From positions 18,598,001 to 18,662,000 of the forward strand of contig LR990050.1 of assembly GCA_905147135.1 (NCBI GenBank): a stretch of DNA of 64,000 bases, in the 5' to 3' direction. Within the stretch, counting starts at the first letter, position 1. The number at the start of each line of letters is the position of its first letter. Source of the DNA: Blastobasis lacticolella. Its lineage: Eukaryota; Arthropoda; Insecta; Lepidoptera; Blastobasidae. The notes beneath the pieces were generated by a model. It saw only the letters and a program-made list of their open reading frames with translations. It had not been told where the DNA came from and ran no database searches. The translations under genes and the position numbers were made by a program. This document shows, one piece after another, positions 23,946 to 37,978 of this stretch.

Positions 23946-26900
23946 TCATCGTTTCTTCTTTGATTTCTTCGCGTTCTGCATCGCCTCGAGGCGCATATCT
24001 TCCAAATCTTCGAGCCTTCCTGTAATAAAACGAATAAGATCAGCTTAGCAAATACCACAGTTTGTTAATACTTTTGAGAGTATTATGCAATCCACACAGT
24101 GTTTCCTTTGGACTATGACATGGGATCGTTCGAGAGGTATATTGGAGGTCTCCTTAGGAGGTACCCCTGGTGTTGCTAATGTCCATAGGCAGCGGTGACC
24201 ACTTTCCATCAGGTGTCCCGCTTGCCTTTTTGTCTGCTGTATTACATAAAAAAACTTGTTTGAAGTTCGCGCACGAAGGGCCGGGATCCTCCTTGACCAT
24301 GATCCAGGGTTGACAACACTTACCTAGCTTTTTACTTATAGACTCCTCGCGCTGGACTTGAGCAAACGACGACACCATACTTGGATCGTCATCGTCGTCC
24401 ATATCTCGATATCTGAATGAAAAAAAGAATAATAATATTAATGTTTGACAATTCACATAATGTAGCCCCAAAGTAAATAAAGCTTGTATTTATCTACTTT
24501 ATCCATTATATATATCAACTTTTTATCCAGGAACGATAATCGAGACGGCGGGGGACTACCAGTGACACAATAAATAGAGAAGTGAAGATGAGAATGCTTA
24601 CCGCGACTTGTCATAGCCGAATATCTCCTTAATGTGCGACGAATAGTCCGTATTCTCGTCGTCGTCCTCGATGAAATCGTCCATCTCAGAGTCATATTCA
24701 GATTCCGAGTCCAGGCGGCCTGTGGAGCACATTGATACATTTAGTTTTAAACATAATATTTTTGCAAAAATGTTTCATCTTTACTGTAATGGCACTAACC
24801 ATATGAAGATAATTCAAAGTGGTGGTCAATCTGTCAACTAGGTCAATAATAAATAATAATCTAAATACTTACGCTTGGCCTTCACCGGTGGTTTCCGTTT
24901 GTTCTCTTGCGGCCGCCGAGAGGCGTTCTTCAGACAGTTGAGATGCTTGCTGAAGTCGAAGCTGGTAGGTGCGCGCTTGCTGGGCCCAGGCTGAGGTCGA
25001 GAGCCTTCTGGCCGCTTGCCTGCCTTGCGAAGCTCCGCCATCCGTCTCACTTCTTCGGGCCTGTGGCCGTTCACCATCGAAGACCCATCGAACGACTTCT
25101 GCTTACTCGGCAACCTATCTTGCGAACTATGACTTTTCTGTGGCAATGGGACCCGTTGCAGCTGCGGAAGACTCTTCCCACTGACACCAGTCACCTTTGT
25201 AGACTCTTTATTACTCGACAAAGCAAGTTTTTTCTCATTAGAGTTCTTATCTATCCTGTAAGTGTTCTGTGTCTTGAGATCAAAGTTCTTTTTGGCATCC
25301 TGTTTCAATGGCTCCTTAGACACTACTTTGGACTTCTCTACTCTCCTTTCAATGGATTCCAATTTCGCTTTCGTTCTGTCCACCTTCTCGCTGTCTTTAT
25401 TCAACCTCTCTATTTCTCTATCAATTCTGTCCCTTTCAGCTTTCAATCGTTCTAACCGCTCCCTGTCTTGTCTCTGTCTTTCACGCTCTAACTTTTCTTT
25501 CTCTGTCATCGCTCTCTCCTCCTTGTCGTTGGTCTTTGGGTTGTTGTGCCTGCCACTCTTTTCTGCCTCAATACGCTCCAGCCGACGCTGACTTCGGGCT
25601 TGCTCCTCCTCATATTCTCGTCGTTGCTTCTTCGTCATCAGCCTTTCCGACCCCGGCTCTTTCTCCACTTTGTTGGGAGCGGAACCCGCCTGCGACTCAC
25701 TCATCTTCTGCTCAGCTAGCTTTATCAATTGAGTGAAATCCATTGGTGGAGGCATTGGCTTCCGTACATTGGTCGGTTTCTCATATCTCTTCCTTTCTGT
25801 TTCAGATTTCGGAAGCGGACTCTGCTCTTTATCTGGAAAACATACGATTATTATTTTTTATACATAAACCAATACAGAAATAAACACGGTTTTAATTTGC
25901 AAATTAAAATATTATGACATTACAATTACTGTTGACTAACATTGAATTCCACAAATTGTTAAAATGTACAAAAGGATATCAAAGAGTTAGGTATTCTAGT
26001 TTTATAAAAGAAAAGTTTATTATTTGTTAGCACCAAGAGAAAAAAAGTGCAGTCAAAAGCTTAAGAAAAGAATGATATGACTTACCATCATTTCCTTCCT
26101 CTCTGCGTCTGACACGCTTGTGGGGTACAGGGTCATCCTCGTGCTGTAAAGCATGCTTCACCCTTTCTCTTGTTCCATTCAAGTCTTTCTTTACAGAGCC
26201 ATCTGAAAAATATTGTTACTATTAGTTAAATCATTTTTATGGTAGTCCTAAATGCTTCCTTCTAACCCTATTAAATTCATAAGAAGAAAGTTTGTATGTT
26301 TGGACATTTATTTTGGCTCACATACGATACTTTTTAACCTGTTATTCAATGTAATTCTGGAACACTGTATAGCTAAAATGTGTGTGCAACAGCTAGTTGC
26401 TGTGGAAATCGGGGCAAAAGAAATCTTATAAAATACATAATTGTCATAATTGTTACGGAACATTTGAAGGATAGAGGTGATTTTATCATTAACAAAGACA
26501 ATATCTGAATTACTTACGGCTAGTAGAAAACTTTGGTTCATCTGGTATTTTACTGTACTTCTGCATCATTTTCGCATAGAGAGCAGCAGCCTCTTGTGAT
26601 TCATATCCGTAGTCATCTTGGTCAGGCTGATCTGGGCCGTCCCTGGTCACGGCAGTGTTGTCCCTATCGATGGCATCAGCAATGACAGATTTGTTTGCAG
26701 ACTTTATCACTTTTAATGTCTTCTGAATCTTGCGCAAGGCTTTAGGATCACGCATGGCCGAAAGTTCATCGCGTTTCCTTTGCGCTTCAAGTTTCTTCTG
26801 CCTGTCTTCCTCATCTTTCTTGGCCAAGAACTTTTGTATATTAGCAGACAGTTTGTCTTTAGGCTTATGTTCTTTCTTGGGGGGGTCAAATCTAGCCTTG

Positions 26901-27181
26901 TAAAACTGACACTCCCTCTCCTGTAATGATGAAAGTGAATCGTAAGTACAAATGATTATTTAGTCTACAACACATAGTAAAAAATATTATAAATCTTCAC
27001 TACAACCGATAACGTTCTGTATAAGTAGAGCTTGGATAAATTATTATCGACAATATAAAAAAATAGAAGACAGAAGAAAGTGCAAAACAATGTGAATTTT
27101 TATGATACGTTGAAAAATACTTACAGATGATTTTTGTTGTTGATTGCGCAGGGCAGCCAACATCGTTTCTAGATATTCCAT
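23946..27181 (-). CDS. Spt2: SPT2 histone chaperone, copy 3 (7 exons)
   Basis: CDS joins 27181-27125, 26920-26518, 26202-26086, 25832-24873, 24719-24602, 24412-24324 and 24019-23946: 605 aa. The protein appears identical to copy 2, including the extra Arg and the Pro/Leu/Ser residues that separate it from copies 1, 4 and 5. Frame and splice sites are intact. Copies 2 and 3 are adjacent, so their identity fits a recent local duplication or conversion. Confidence 0.95.
24093..24310 (-). mobile_element. Inverted SINE fragments in intron 6, copy 3
   Basis: Counterpart of 4099-4316. Confidence 0.65.
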
Positions 27182-28048
27182 TTCGGTATTTTATTGTTTA
27201 CTGTATTTAGAGTAAGTATGATTTAACACTACTCTCTAGACAATTTCGTTGCACACAAGCACTCCCGGAAAGTATTGTCACTTTTGTCCGTGAATGCAGA
27301 ATTTATTACGGTTACAATATTAGGCACAAGGACGATACGTACAAGGACGACTCGCACGCGACTGTGAGAACTGTCGACTGTGGATCTAGAGCGCTGTCAA
27401 GGGTTTTATACGGATTACGCCAGACTGAAGCGAGCAGGTAGTGGGCCCGCTGCGGAACCCGCCCTTTCACACCCTCTCGCTTTAATGGCCTGATTGGCTT
27501 GACGGTTACTGTGTTATTTTCGACATTGTATATCTAGCAACTTATATATTTTTTCTAAATTAAATTTTAAAATTAAGTAAATTAGCGAAGTTAAAAAATT
27601 ATTATTGACTGCAAAACTTTTTTAAAAGATACTGAAGATCAGGTGAAACTTATATAACAAGGGAAATGCGGAACATTAATTACGCATATAACAAATAGAA
27701 AAGACTTTATGTCCATCCCAAACATGATAATTTTGACAATTTATCATAAATATTATCGTGACAAAATTATGTAAGTAATAACACTACAGATATATAGATT
27801 TTATTTAATATTGCCGCTGCACGTTAAGCGTTATATCGTTAGCGTAGTTATCTTCTTTTACTTACTACAGCGGTTAATCTCAAATCACTGTGCGAAAAAA
27901 GTTACATATGGCCAAACAAAATAATATTCATGTTGGATGGAGCAAACGAAGTAATGAACTTAAATCAAATAGAACATCATATTAACTATTACTTTTATTC
28001 ATTATTTAAGTAAGTAGTACTGTTATGCTTGATTGCACTAAAATTGCA

Positions 28049-28271
28049 TGCGCTGATTACATTTGAAAAAGCGTGAGAGCAAATCAAAGTGGAATGTATT
28101 GTATACATATAAAATTAAGTCCATTTTTGTATCACGGCTTTTGAAAAGTGGAGCGACGCATGGCATAGTATAAGTGATACAGAAATGGACCTTATTATAT
28201 GAGCAATACATTCCACTTTGATTTGTTCTAACGCTTTTTGTTCCTGAATTTAGTCAAATGTAATCAGCGCA
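28049..28271. mobile_element. Foldback MITE-like element, unit 3
   Basis: Counterpart of 8052-8274. Confidence 0.7.
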
Positions 28272-29258
28272 TTAAATAAGCTCCCCGAGATATTCCTAAG
28301 TATTTAGATGTCACAAAAGTGACTTAACGAATGTAGTTTTCAGTTAAGATTGGTGCAGTGCTTGTTATTGTTAAAAATATCTTAAATCCATTTAAGCGTT
28401 ACCTAAAGTTGAGTGCAATGGCATTATTGTTTAATGTTACAGATATACCTACGCGACAATGAAACTGTACCTAATGTGTTCCATAAAGACGTTCAGTGTT
28501 TGTGTGAAAAGGTAAAAATTCCTCCGTCGTCAACTTTATGAGACATAGAAATATGTAGTTACCTACCTACACACTGTACCTACTGTACACAGCATACACA
28601 GCATATACCGACTAGATATCTGCATAGTTCATAAGTACGAGTAGAGCCAACAGGCTCAGTTCCATTTGATTAGGCCATAAGTTTTCCCATAACTATTCGA
28701 GACTTGCCGCCAAAGTTCGCTTAACCTTTTTGATCAAGCTGTAAGTAAAATAGGTAACAACCTGTGCTATACCACCAGCTTACAAATATAACGTTCATTT
28801 TGCCAAACAATACCACTTTTAAAGAGAACATTACACTTACAAACGAATAGCATTCAATAGCATTATTTTATGCTAATGTATGTGTACATTAGCACCTACA
28901 GTAATCAGATAAGGTAAATGTATAAAGTCTTCAAGGATTTTGTTATTGAAAAGCCCGCACGACTTATTTATTATTTTAATATCAATACACATCTCGATCG
29001 CAAAGTTACAAGTTTAACTTTTATTATTATAACAATCATACCATCCTACTAATATAGTTACACAAAATCTTGATGCGTTTAAAGTCGGCCATTCATCTAT
29101 CGTGGCCATAAAAATTATTAGTTGTAAATGTGCGACTTTGGCATCAATAGGGTTAAAAGTTGGATCATGAGTAGGAAGCACACTTTCGCTGCGGCCGACG
29201 CAATATGTAAGTTGTAATTAAAATCAGCGGTACGCGAGTGCGGGCTGACTCGTTTCGC

Positions 29259-29267
29259 TATATAAAA
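29259..29267 (+). promoter_or_regulatory. Orphan TATA box, unit 3
   Basis: Counterpart of 9257. Confidence 0.33.
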
Positions 29268-29547
29268 TGCCCCAACGCGCAGACAGGCATTGCAGCGCGG
29301 CTTTGCCTGACAAATAATTTTATTATATACCTATACATAATAATTTATTACGTGAGAGCCGATGAACGCCCTATCAAACAATACAATTAGTATTCTGTGA
29401 CAAACACGATCGAATTGTTAAATCTTATGGTTTAATGGATTTTTTGAGAATAAAATAACGTTCGGCAACCCCTATTATTGCAAACGATCGAATCAATACT
29501 ATATACTAATACCTATATTACCTATTTAGGTGCCTAATACCTATAGA

Positions 29548-30342
29548 TATCGCATGCGAATGGGGCCTACGATTTTACAATGATATTAGGAATACAATAT
29601 TTGAGGTCGGAAAAAACATGATTCATGCTAGCCAAGAACAAACCGACCTGCAAAGCAGATAAGGTATAAGATAAGGGATGTGATAATGGGTATTGAATTA
29701 TTTTAAGAAAAGCAGGTAAAAGGTGATCCTGATACCGACCTTGGCCTATTAGTATTGTTCTTTTGTATTCATTATATTGACTTAGAGATAAGAGTACAGT
29801 AAAACAGTAAAAATATGTTTGTACAATTATTATCAATTCCACTACGTAATTAGTTTTAAGATAAGGCGTTTAGTACCTACACAAAGCAGGTTCATCAGTC
29901 TAAGAAATACTTAATACCAATAGGTATCGCATGCGAATGGGGCCTACAATTTTACAATGATATTAGGAATGCAATATTAGAAGGTCGGAAAAAACATGAT
30001 TCATATTATTCACGTAGATAGTCAAAAACAAACCGACCTGCAAAGCAGATAAGGGATGTGATAATAGATATTCAATTATTTGCAGAAAAGCAGGTAAAAG
30101 GTGATCCTTTTACTGACCTTGGCCTATTAGTATTGTTCTTTTGTATTCAACATGTTGCGTTAGAGATAAGAGTACCAACCTACTCGTACAATAAAACAGT
30201 AAAAATATTTTTGTACAATTCTATGCTATTTCACTATTTAATTAGGTTTAAGATAAGGCGTTTAGTACACAAAGCAGGTTCATAAGTCTATGAAATATAG
30301 GTATCGCAAGCGAATGGGGCCTACGATTTTACAATTATATTT
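29548..30342. repeat. 377-bp satellite-like duplication at unit 3/4 joint
   Basis: Same structure as at 9546-10340. Confidence 0.85.
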
Positions 30343-30346
30343 TGGG

Positions 30347-31200
30347 GATCAATGCTGTACGCGTCCGTAGGCGAAGCCCTCTTTGGGCTTCATGACTCTA
30401 GATACCCTACACGGGATCCCTGGATAGTGCAAAATAAACAGCAGTCTCTCCGGTGGTAGGCTTCGGCCGTGGCTGGTCACCACCCTTCAGGCAAATGCGT
30501 CGTCAAGCGGCCCAGCCGTGTTTCGTTGCGATGTCTGGTGTAGCCGTCAGAAGGAGTGAATAATGCCTTCAAGGCTAGAGTGAATAGGCTGTTCCTAGAC
30601 AGACATGCTCCATCATCGACCGCATCGTCACTTACCACCAGGCGAGGTGGCGGTCAAATGCCTGTCTAGTAAAGTAATAAATAAAAAAAAAGAGGGTTGG
30701 TCTGGACAGTTGTGGTCGCTCTGCGTAACCGTGTTCTTCTTGATGCTCACCACTCCCGTACCGGGTGCTTAGCTTTGGAGAGCAGCGGGATGCGAAGCAT
30801 GGTTCCGCCGCTGGCAGACCATAGATAATTGGGGGCCCAAGTAGCTAGTTAGCCACCAGTAAAAGGCTGCCCCGCCATCCTACGACAAATCCTAGGTTTT
30901 TTTAAATGTTATACCACAGACAAACAGGCAAGCGGGCCACCTGATGGAAAGTGGTCACTGCCGCCTATGGTCATCAACAACACTAGGGGAGTCGCCAATG
31001 CGTTGCCTGCCTCTGAAAAGACCTCTTATATACCTCTTGAAGGATCACATGTCATAGTCCAAAGGAAACACTGTGGTTGGGAGCTCATTCCACATCCGAA
31101 TCGCACGAGCGAGAAACGTTCTTTCGAAGTACTCAGCCCACGGCGGGTGGTGCGATGGCGGAATTGTGCTGTAGGCACCTAATCGAAAAGTCCCTCGGAA
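30347..31200 (+). mobile_element. Retroelement-derived block, unit 4
   Basis: Counterpart of 352-1205. It has gttagccacc where units 1-3 have gttagatacc, a variant shared with units 5 and 6. Confidence 0.6.
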
Positions 31201-31476
31201 CACTCCCCATTATAATAATAATAATATAATAAAAGTATTTGTTTCCGTAAAAACCAGTTACTAATACAGATAGTAACATCAGTTTTTTCAAATCTCACAA
31301 AGGTTTAACTTTATAGATAATGCAATCAGAATGGACCCCTGATCCTGACACTAGGTAACTGTGATATCAAGGTCACTGATTCAAAGATGATTTTGAAGGT
31401 CATTGGATCGAGTTGAGACTAATTATAGAGAGTGAATTTATAATAGTGGAAATGTCCATTTTTAAATTAGATAGGA

Positions 31477-31798
31477 CGGGGTCCGCCGTGACCATGATCC
31501 AGGATTCGGCAGGTTAGGTAATTACAGTGGAGCGACTGCCATCTGACCTCCATGTCCCTGCTACCAGGGGAACCTGATCAGATTGGATCATGGTTACACA
31601 TGCAGTCGCCCGAATGTGCAGGTTTCATCACGATGTTTTCCCTCACCGTAAGAGCATCGGTTACTATTCAACTAATGTACATATCTCAGAAAACAGTCAT
31701 TGGTACATGGCCGAAGCGGGATTCAAACCCGGGACCTCTGGCTTACGAGTTGCATACGCTAACCGCTCGGCCACCGACGCTCTTCCAGTTTGGATGAT
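31477..31798 (-). mobile_element. tRNA-derived SINE, tail clipped, unit 4
   Basis: The head and body match 1784-2105. The outermost 13 bp of the SINE and about 290 bp of neighbouring DNA are deleted, the break falling at 31474/31477. Confidence 0.75.
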
Positions 31799-33655
31799 AT
31801 GATCTATATGATAAATTAATATATTTAGCTTGAAAAAGATATCTACCAATTTCTTTAAATTTTTTAATATTAGGTATAGGTATTTGGATTTAATTTTTTT
31901 TTATTATAAATTTAGTATAAATTAATAGAAAAATGTGGTAGCCTTTAACACTGCTGAGACAAAATGAAATGCAGGTAATATTTGATCATTATCCAAACGG
32001 CTAGTTTCATTTACCTTTATGAGAAAAGAAGAAGTGTAAGTAGGTATAGTTTTTAGTTGTATTTAAACAACCATATACCTACACTACAACTGTAATATTT
32101 TTGCAAATTCATTTTGACAACACGTGTCGCCAGTCGCGACTTAACTCTGCGTGAAACTGCGTGAGAATGCCTGTAAACGTAACGTCAATGTGTGCATGAC
32201 GGAAATGGCGCTTTGTTTCCCGTGGACCTTCTGCTTGGGTTGGGCCGTTTTTATTTTGAGACTCAATGTATGGGAATGTGGAATTTACCCAATGCTTACC
32301 AAACCAGTCATAAATAACTAAATAAACAGTCTTTTTTTCAACAAACGATCAGTAATTTGGTTATTTACAAACAAAGAGTAAAGTTGTTTAACAGAAATTA
32401 TGTAAAATTTCAGGCAAAGTAAATGACTATTACATTACAAAAACTATAAATATGAAATATTCATATAACTCTGCACTTACCTAAGCTTATAGTAAAACAA
32501 ATGAAAAACATTCAATCAAAGTATGAAAAAACTGGAAGTATCATTATAATATCACATTTCTATTTTAGGTACAAATTATTTGTTTGACATTTGCGGTGAA
32601 AATTATATAAGGGCAAGATAGAAAATAATTTGAAAACAAAATAACATTGTCGCCACCATCACATAGCTTACCTCATAATGTTTATGTATCAATACTTATT
32701 AATAAGCAAAATAAACAGTAAATTAAAAAGGGTTACGCAAGTAAGTACCTACACTATTTGGTACGTGCCTGGTACTGAATATGTCTACAAAAGTAAAAAA
32801 CGTAATTAAATCGGTAAAACACTGGACTTATGAGAATTCAAAGATTATTCTCTGTCCCCTTCTTGCAAAGCTGAGTTTACGTAATAAGTGGCGACATAGA
32901 GACGTGACGTCACGTGTCTGTATCGCCCTCCTTGTCTAATTAGGAATTTAAAACGTTAATATCTTGCTTATGCGTTTATTACACATACAGTCGACGAAAT
33001 TCAGAAAAGCGTGAGAGAAAGTGGAATGTGGTGCTCTTGAATTATTGCTCTTATAAACGTTTTGTTGGTATATGTAAGACTTTCATATACCAACAAATCG
33101 TTCTTTTTAATTACTTTAAAAATAAGCAAAAACATTTAAAATATCTAATTAGGGCTGTGACGTCATACCCCAAACGTCATCACAATGCACGGTTATCTCG
33201 TTTTATGAGAAAGATACAGCCAAAAGTCTCTAAGTGCATATAAATCATTTTATGTAGGCATTTATAGCACTTTTCATATAAACTATGACATCCAGGTTGC
33301 TACCATTCTACCCACGTTTTAAAATGGCGGAGCCTTGCTAACCAATGGCACGGCTTTATTTTGACAGCAGGCCTTATGCCACAGTAGCGACATCTGATGG
33401 ATGTATACCGAAAGGTATCGTGTAAACCTAAATTGTATTGGTCTATAAAAATATTTTAATTTTAGTCACATAAAGAAACAGGTTGAGGTTGAAACTCTCT
33501 AATTTTTAAAATATTTATATTAATCATCAACTTACACAGCTATACAAGAGTACACAGGCAACAGATTTAAAGTTAAAAGTACATAACGTAGTCGGATACA
33601 ACAAGTTTTTTGGTCCGTCGAACTGTTCGAAAACTGAATATCAGTCGTCGCTAAT

Positions 33656-36600
33656 TCATCGTTTCTTCTTTGATTTCTTCGCGTTCTGCATCGCCTCGAG
33701 GCGCATATCTTCCAAATCTTCGAGCCTTCCTGTAATAAAACGAATAAGATCAGCTTAGCAAATACCACAGTTTGTTAATACTTTTGAGAGTATTATGCAA
33801 TCCACACAGTGTTTCCTTTGGACTATGACATGGGATCGTTCGAGAGGTATATTGGAGGTCTCCTTAGGAGGTACCCCTGGTGTTGCTAATGTCCATAGGC
33901 AGCGGTGACCACTTTCCATCAGGTGTCCCGCTTGCCTTTTTGTCTGCTGTATTACATAAAAAAACTTGTTTGAAGTTCGCGCACGAAGGGCCGGGATCCT
34001 CCTTGACCATGATCCAGGGTTGACAACACTTACCTAGCTTTTTACTTATAGACTCCTCGCGCTGGACTTGAGCAAACGACGACACCATACTTGGATCGTC
34101 ATCGTCGTCCATATCTCGATATCTGAATGAAAAAAAGAATAATAATATTAATGTTTGACAATTCACATAATGTAGCCCCAAAGTAAATAAAGCTTGTATT
34201 TATCTACTTTATCCATTATATATATCAACTTTTTATCCAGGAACGATAATCGAGACGGCGGGGGACTACCAGTGACACAATAAATAGAGAAGTGAAGATG
34301 AGAATGCTTACCGCGACTTGTCATAGCCGAATATCTCCTTAATGTGCGACGAATAGTCCGTATTCTCGTCGTCGTCCTCGATGAAATCGTCCATCTCAGA
34401 GTCATATTCAGATTCCGAGTCCAGGCGGCCTGTGGAGCACATTGATACATTTAGTTTTAAACATAATATTTTTGCAAAAATGTTTCATCTTTACTGTAAT
34501 GGCACTAACCATATGAAGATAATTCAAAGTGGTGGTCAATCTGTCAACTAGGTCAATAATAAATAATAATCTAAATACTTACGCTTGGCTTTCACCGGCG
34601 GTTTCCGTTTGTTCTCTTGCGGCCGCCGAGAGGCGTTCTTCAGACAGTTGAGATGCTTGCTGAAGTCGAAGATGGTAGGTGCGCGCTTGCTGGGCCCAGG
34701 CTGAGGTCGAGAGCCTTCTGGCCGCTTGCCTGCCTTGCGAAGCTCCGCCATCCGTCTCACTTCTTCGGGCCTGTGGCCGTTCACCATCGAAGACCCATCG
34801 AACGACTTCTGCTTACTCGGCAACCTATCTTGCGAACTATGACTTTTCTGTGGCAATGGGACCCGTTGCTGCTGCGGAAGACTCTTCCCACTGACACCAG
34901 TCACCTTTGTAGACTCTTTATTACTCGACAAAGCAAGTTTTTTCTCATTAGAGTTCTTATCTATCCTGTAAGTGTTCTGTGTCTTGAGATCAAAGTTCTT
35001 TTTGGCATCCTGTTTCAATAGCTCCTTAGACACTACTTTGGACTTCTCTACTCTCCTTTCAATGGATTCCAATTTCGCTTTCGTTCTGTCCACCTTCTCG
35101 CTGTCTTTATTCAACCTCTCTATTTCTCTATCAATTCTGTCCCTTTCAGCTTTCAATCGTTCTAACCGCTCCCTGTCTTGTCTCTGTCTTTCACGCTCTA
35201 ACTTTTCTTTCTCTGTCATCGCTCTCTCCTCCTTGTCGTTGGTCTTTGGGTTGTTGTGCCTGCCACTCTTTTCTGCCTCAATACGCTCCAGCCGACGCTG
35301 ACTTCGGGCTTGCTCCTCCTCATATTCTCGTCGTTGCTTCTTCGTCATCAGCCTTTCCGACCCCGGCTCTTTCTCCACTTTGTTGGGAGCGGAACCCGCC
35401 TGCGACTCACTCATCTTCTGCTCAGCTAGCTTTATCAATTGAGTGAAATCCATTGGTGGAGGCATTGGCTTCCGTACATTGGTCGGTTTCTCATATTTCC
35501 TTTCTGTTTCAGATTTCGGAAGCGGACTCTGCTCTTTATCTGGAAAACATACGATTATTATTTTTTATACATAAACCAATACAGAAATAAACACGGTTTT
35601 AATTTGCAAATTAAAATATTATGACATTACAATTACTGTTGACTAACATTGAATTCCACAAATTGTTAAAATCTACAAAAGGATATCAAAGAATTAGGTA
35701 TTCTAGTTTTATAAAAGAAAAGTTTATTATTTGTTAGCACCAAGAGAAAAAAAGTGCAGTCAAAAGCTTAAGAAAAGAATGATATGACTTACCATCATTT
35801 CCTTCCTCTCTGCGTCTGACACGCTTGTGGGGTACAGGGTCATCCTCGTGCTGTAAAGCATGCTTCACCCTTTCTCTTGTTCCATTCAAGTCTTTCTTTA
35901 CAGAGCCATCTGAAAAATATTGTTACTATTAGTTAAATCATTTTTATGGTAGTCCTAAATGCTTCCTTCTAACCCTATTAAATTCATAAGAAGAAAGTTT
36001 GTATGTTTGGACATTTATTTTGGCTCACATACGATACTTTTTAACCTGTTATTCAATGTAATTCTGGAACACTGTATAGCTAAAATGTGTGTGCAACAGC
36101 TAGTTGCTGTGGAAATCGGGGCAAAAGAAATCTTATAAAATACATAATTGTCATAATTGTTACGGAACATTTGAAGGATAGAGGTGATTTTATCATTAAC
36201 AAAGACAATATCTGAATTACTTACGGCTAGTAGAAAACTTTGGTTCATCTGGTATTTTACTGTACTTCTGCATCATTTTCGCATAGAGAGCAGCAGCCTC
36301 TTGTGATTCATATCCGTAGTCATCTTGGTCAGGCTGATCTGGGCCGTCCCTGGTCACGGCAGTGTTGTCCCTATCGATGGCATCAGCAATGACAGATTTG
36401 TTTGCAGACTTTATCACTTTTAATGTCTTCTGAATTTTGCGCAAGGCTTTAGGATCACGCATGGCCGAAAGTTCATCGCGTTTCCTTTGCGCTTCAAGTT
36501 TCTTCTGCCTGTCTTCCTCATCTTTCTTGGCCAAGAACTTTTGTATATTAGCAGACAGTTTGTCTTTAGGCTTATGTTCTTTCTTGGGGGGGTCAAATCT

Positions 36601-36888
36601 AGCCTTGTAAAACTGACACTCCCTCTCCTGTAATGATGAAAGTGAATCGTAAGTACAAATGATTATTTAGTCTACAACACATAGTAGAAAATATTATAAA
36701 TCTTCACTACAACCGATAACGTTCTGTATAAGTAGAGCTTGGATAAATTATTATCGACAATATAAAAAAATAGAAGACAGAAGAAACTGCAAAACAATGT
36801 GAATTTTTATGATACGTTGAAAAATACTTACAGATGATTTTTGTTGTTGATTGCGCAGGGCAGCCAACATCGTTTCTAGATATTCCAT
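33656..36888 (-). CDS. Spt2: SPT2 histone chaperone, copy 4 (7 exons)
   Basis: CDS joins 36888-36832, 36627-36225, 35909-35793, 35539-34583, 34429-34312, 34122-34034 and 33729-33656: 604 aa, the same allele as copy 1 (Leu366, Gln416, Ile482, no extra Arg). Frame, start, stop and all splice borders are intact. Confidence 0.95.
33803..34020 (-). mobile_element. Inverted SINE fragments in intron 6, copy 4
   Basis: Counterpart of 4099-4316. Confidence 0.65.
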
Positions 36889-37755
36889 TTCGGTATTTTA
36901 TTGTTTACTGTATTTAGAGTAAGTATGATTTAACACTACTCTCTAGACAATTTCGTTGCACACAAGCACTCCCGGAAAGTATTGTCACTTTTGTCCGTGA
37001 ATGCAGAATTTATTACGGTTACAATATTAGGCACAAGGACGATACGTACAAGGACGACTCGCACGCGACTGTGAGAACTGTCGACTGTGGATCTAGAGCG
37101 CTGTCAAGGGTTTTATACGGATTACGCCAGACTGAAGCGAGCAGGTAGTGGACCCGCTGCGGAACCCGCCCTTTCACACCCTCTCGCTTTAATGGCCTGA
37201 TTGGCTTGACGGTTACTGTGTTATTTTCGACATTGTATATCTAGCAACTTATATATTTTTTCTAAATTAAATTTTAAAATTAAGTAAATTAGCGAAGTTA
37301 AAAAATTATTATTGACTGCAAAACTTTTTTAAAAGATACTGAAGATCAGGCGAAACTTATATAACAAGGGAAATGCGGAACATTAATTACGCATATAACA
37401 AATAGAAAAGACTTTATGTCCATCCCAAACATGATAATTTTGACAATTTATCATAAATATTATCGTGACAAAATTATGTAAGTAATAACACTACAGATAT
37501 ATAGATTTTATTTAATATTGCCGCTGCACGTTAAGCGTTATATCGTTAGCGTAGTTATCTTCTTTTACTTACTACAGCGGTTAATCTGAAATCACTGTGC
37601 GAAAAAAGTTACATATGGCCAAACAAAATAATATTCATGTTGGATGGAGCAAACGAAGTAATGAACTCAAATCAAATAGAACATCATATTAACTATTACT
37701 TTTATTCATTATTTAAGTAAGTAGTACTGTTATGCTTGATTGCACTAAAGTTGCA

Positions 37756-37978
37756 TGCGCTGATTACATTTGAAAAAGCGTGAGAGCAAATCAAAGTGGA
37801 ATGTATTGTATACATATAAAATTAAGTCCATTTTTGTATCACGGCTTTTGAAAAGTGGAGCGACGCATGGCATAGTATAAGTGATACAGAAATGGACCTT
37901 ATTATATGAGCAATACATTCCACTTTGATTTGTTCTAACGCTTTTTGTTCCTGAATTTAGTCAAATGTAATCAGCGCA
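37756..37978. mobile_element. Foldback MITE-like element, unit 4
   Basis: Counterpart of 8052-8274. Confidence 0.7.

Larger units (their letters stand above)
19995..29995. repeat. Tandem unit 3 (SPT2 amplicon)
   Basis: 10001-bp unit, the same length as unit 2 and carrying the same diagnostic alleles through the SPT2 gene and downstream. A few bases at its start (for example the cctattag and actcgtac variants) match units 4-6 instead of 1-2, so the exchanged blocks do not coincide with the unit limits used here. Confidence 0.97.
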
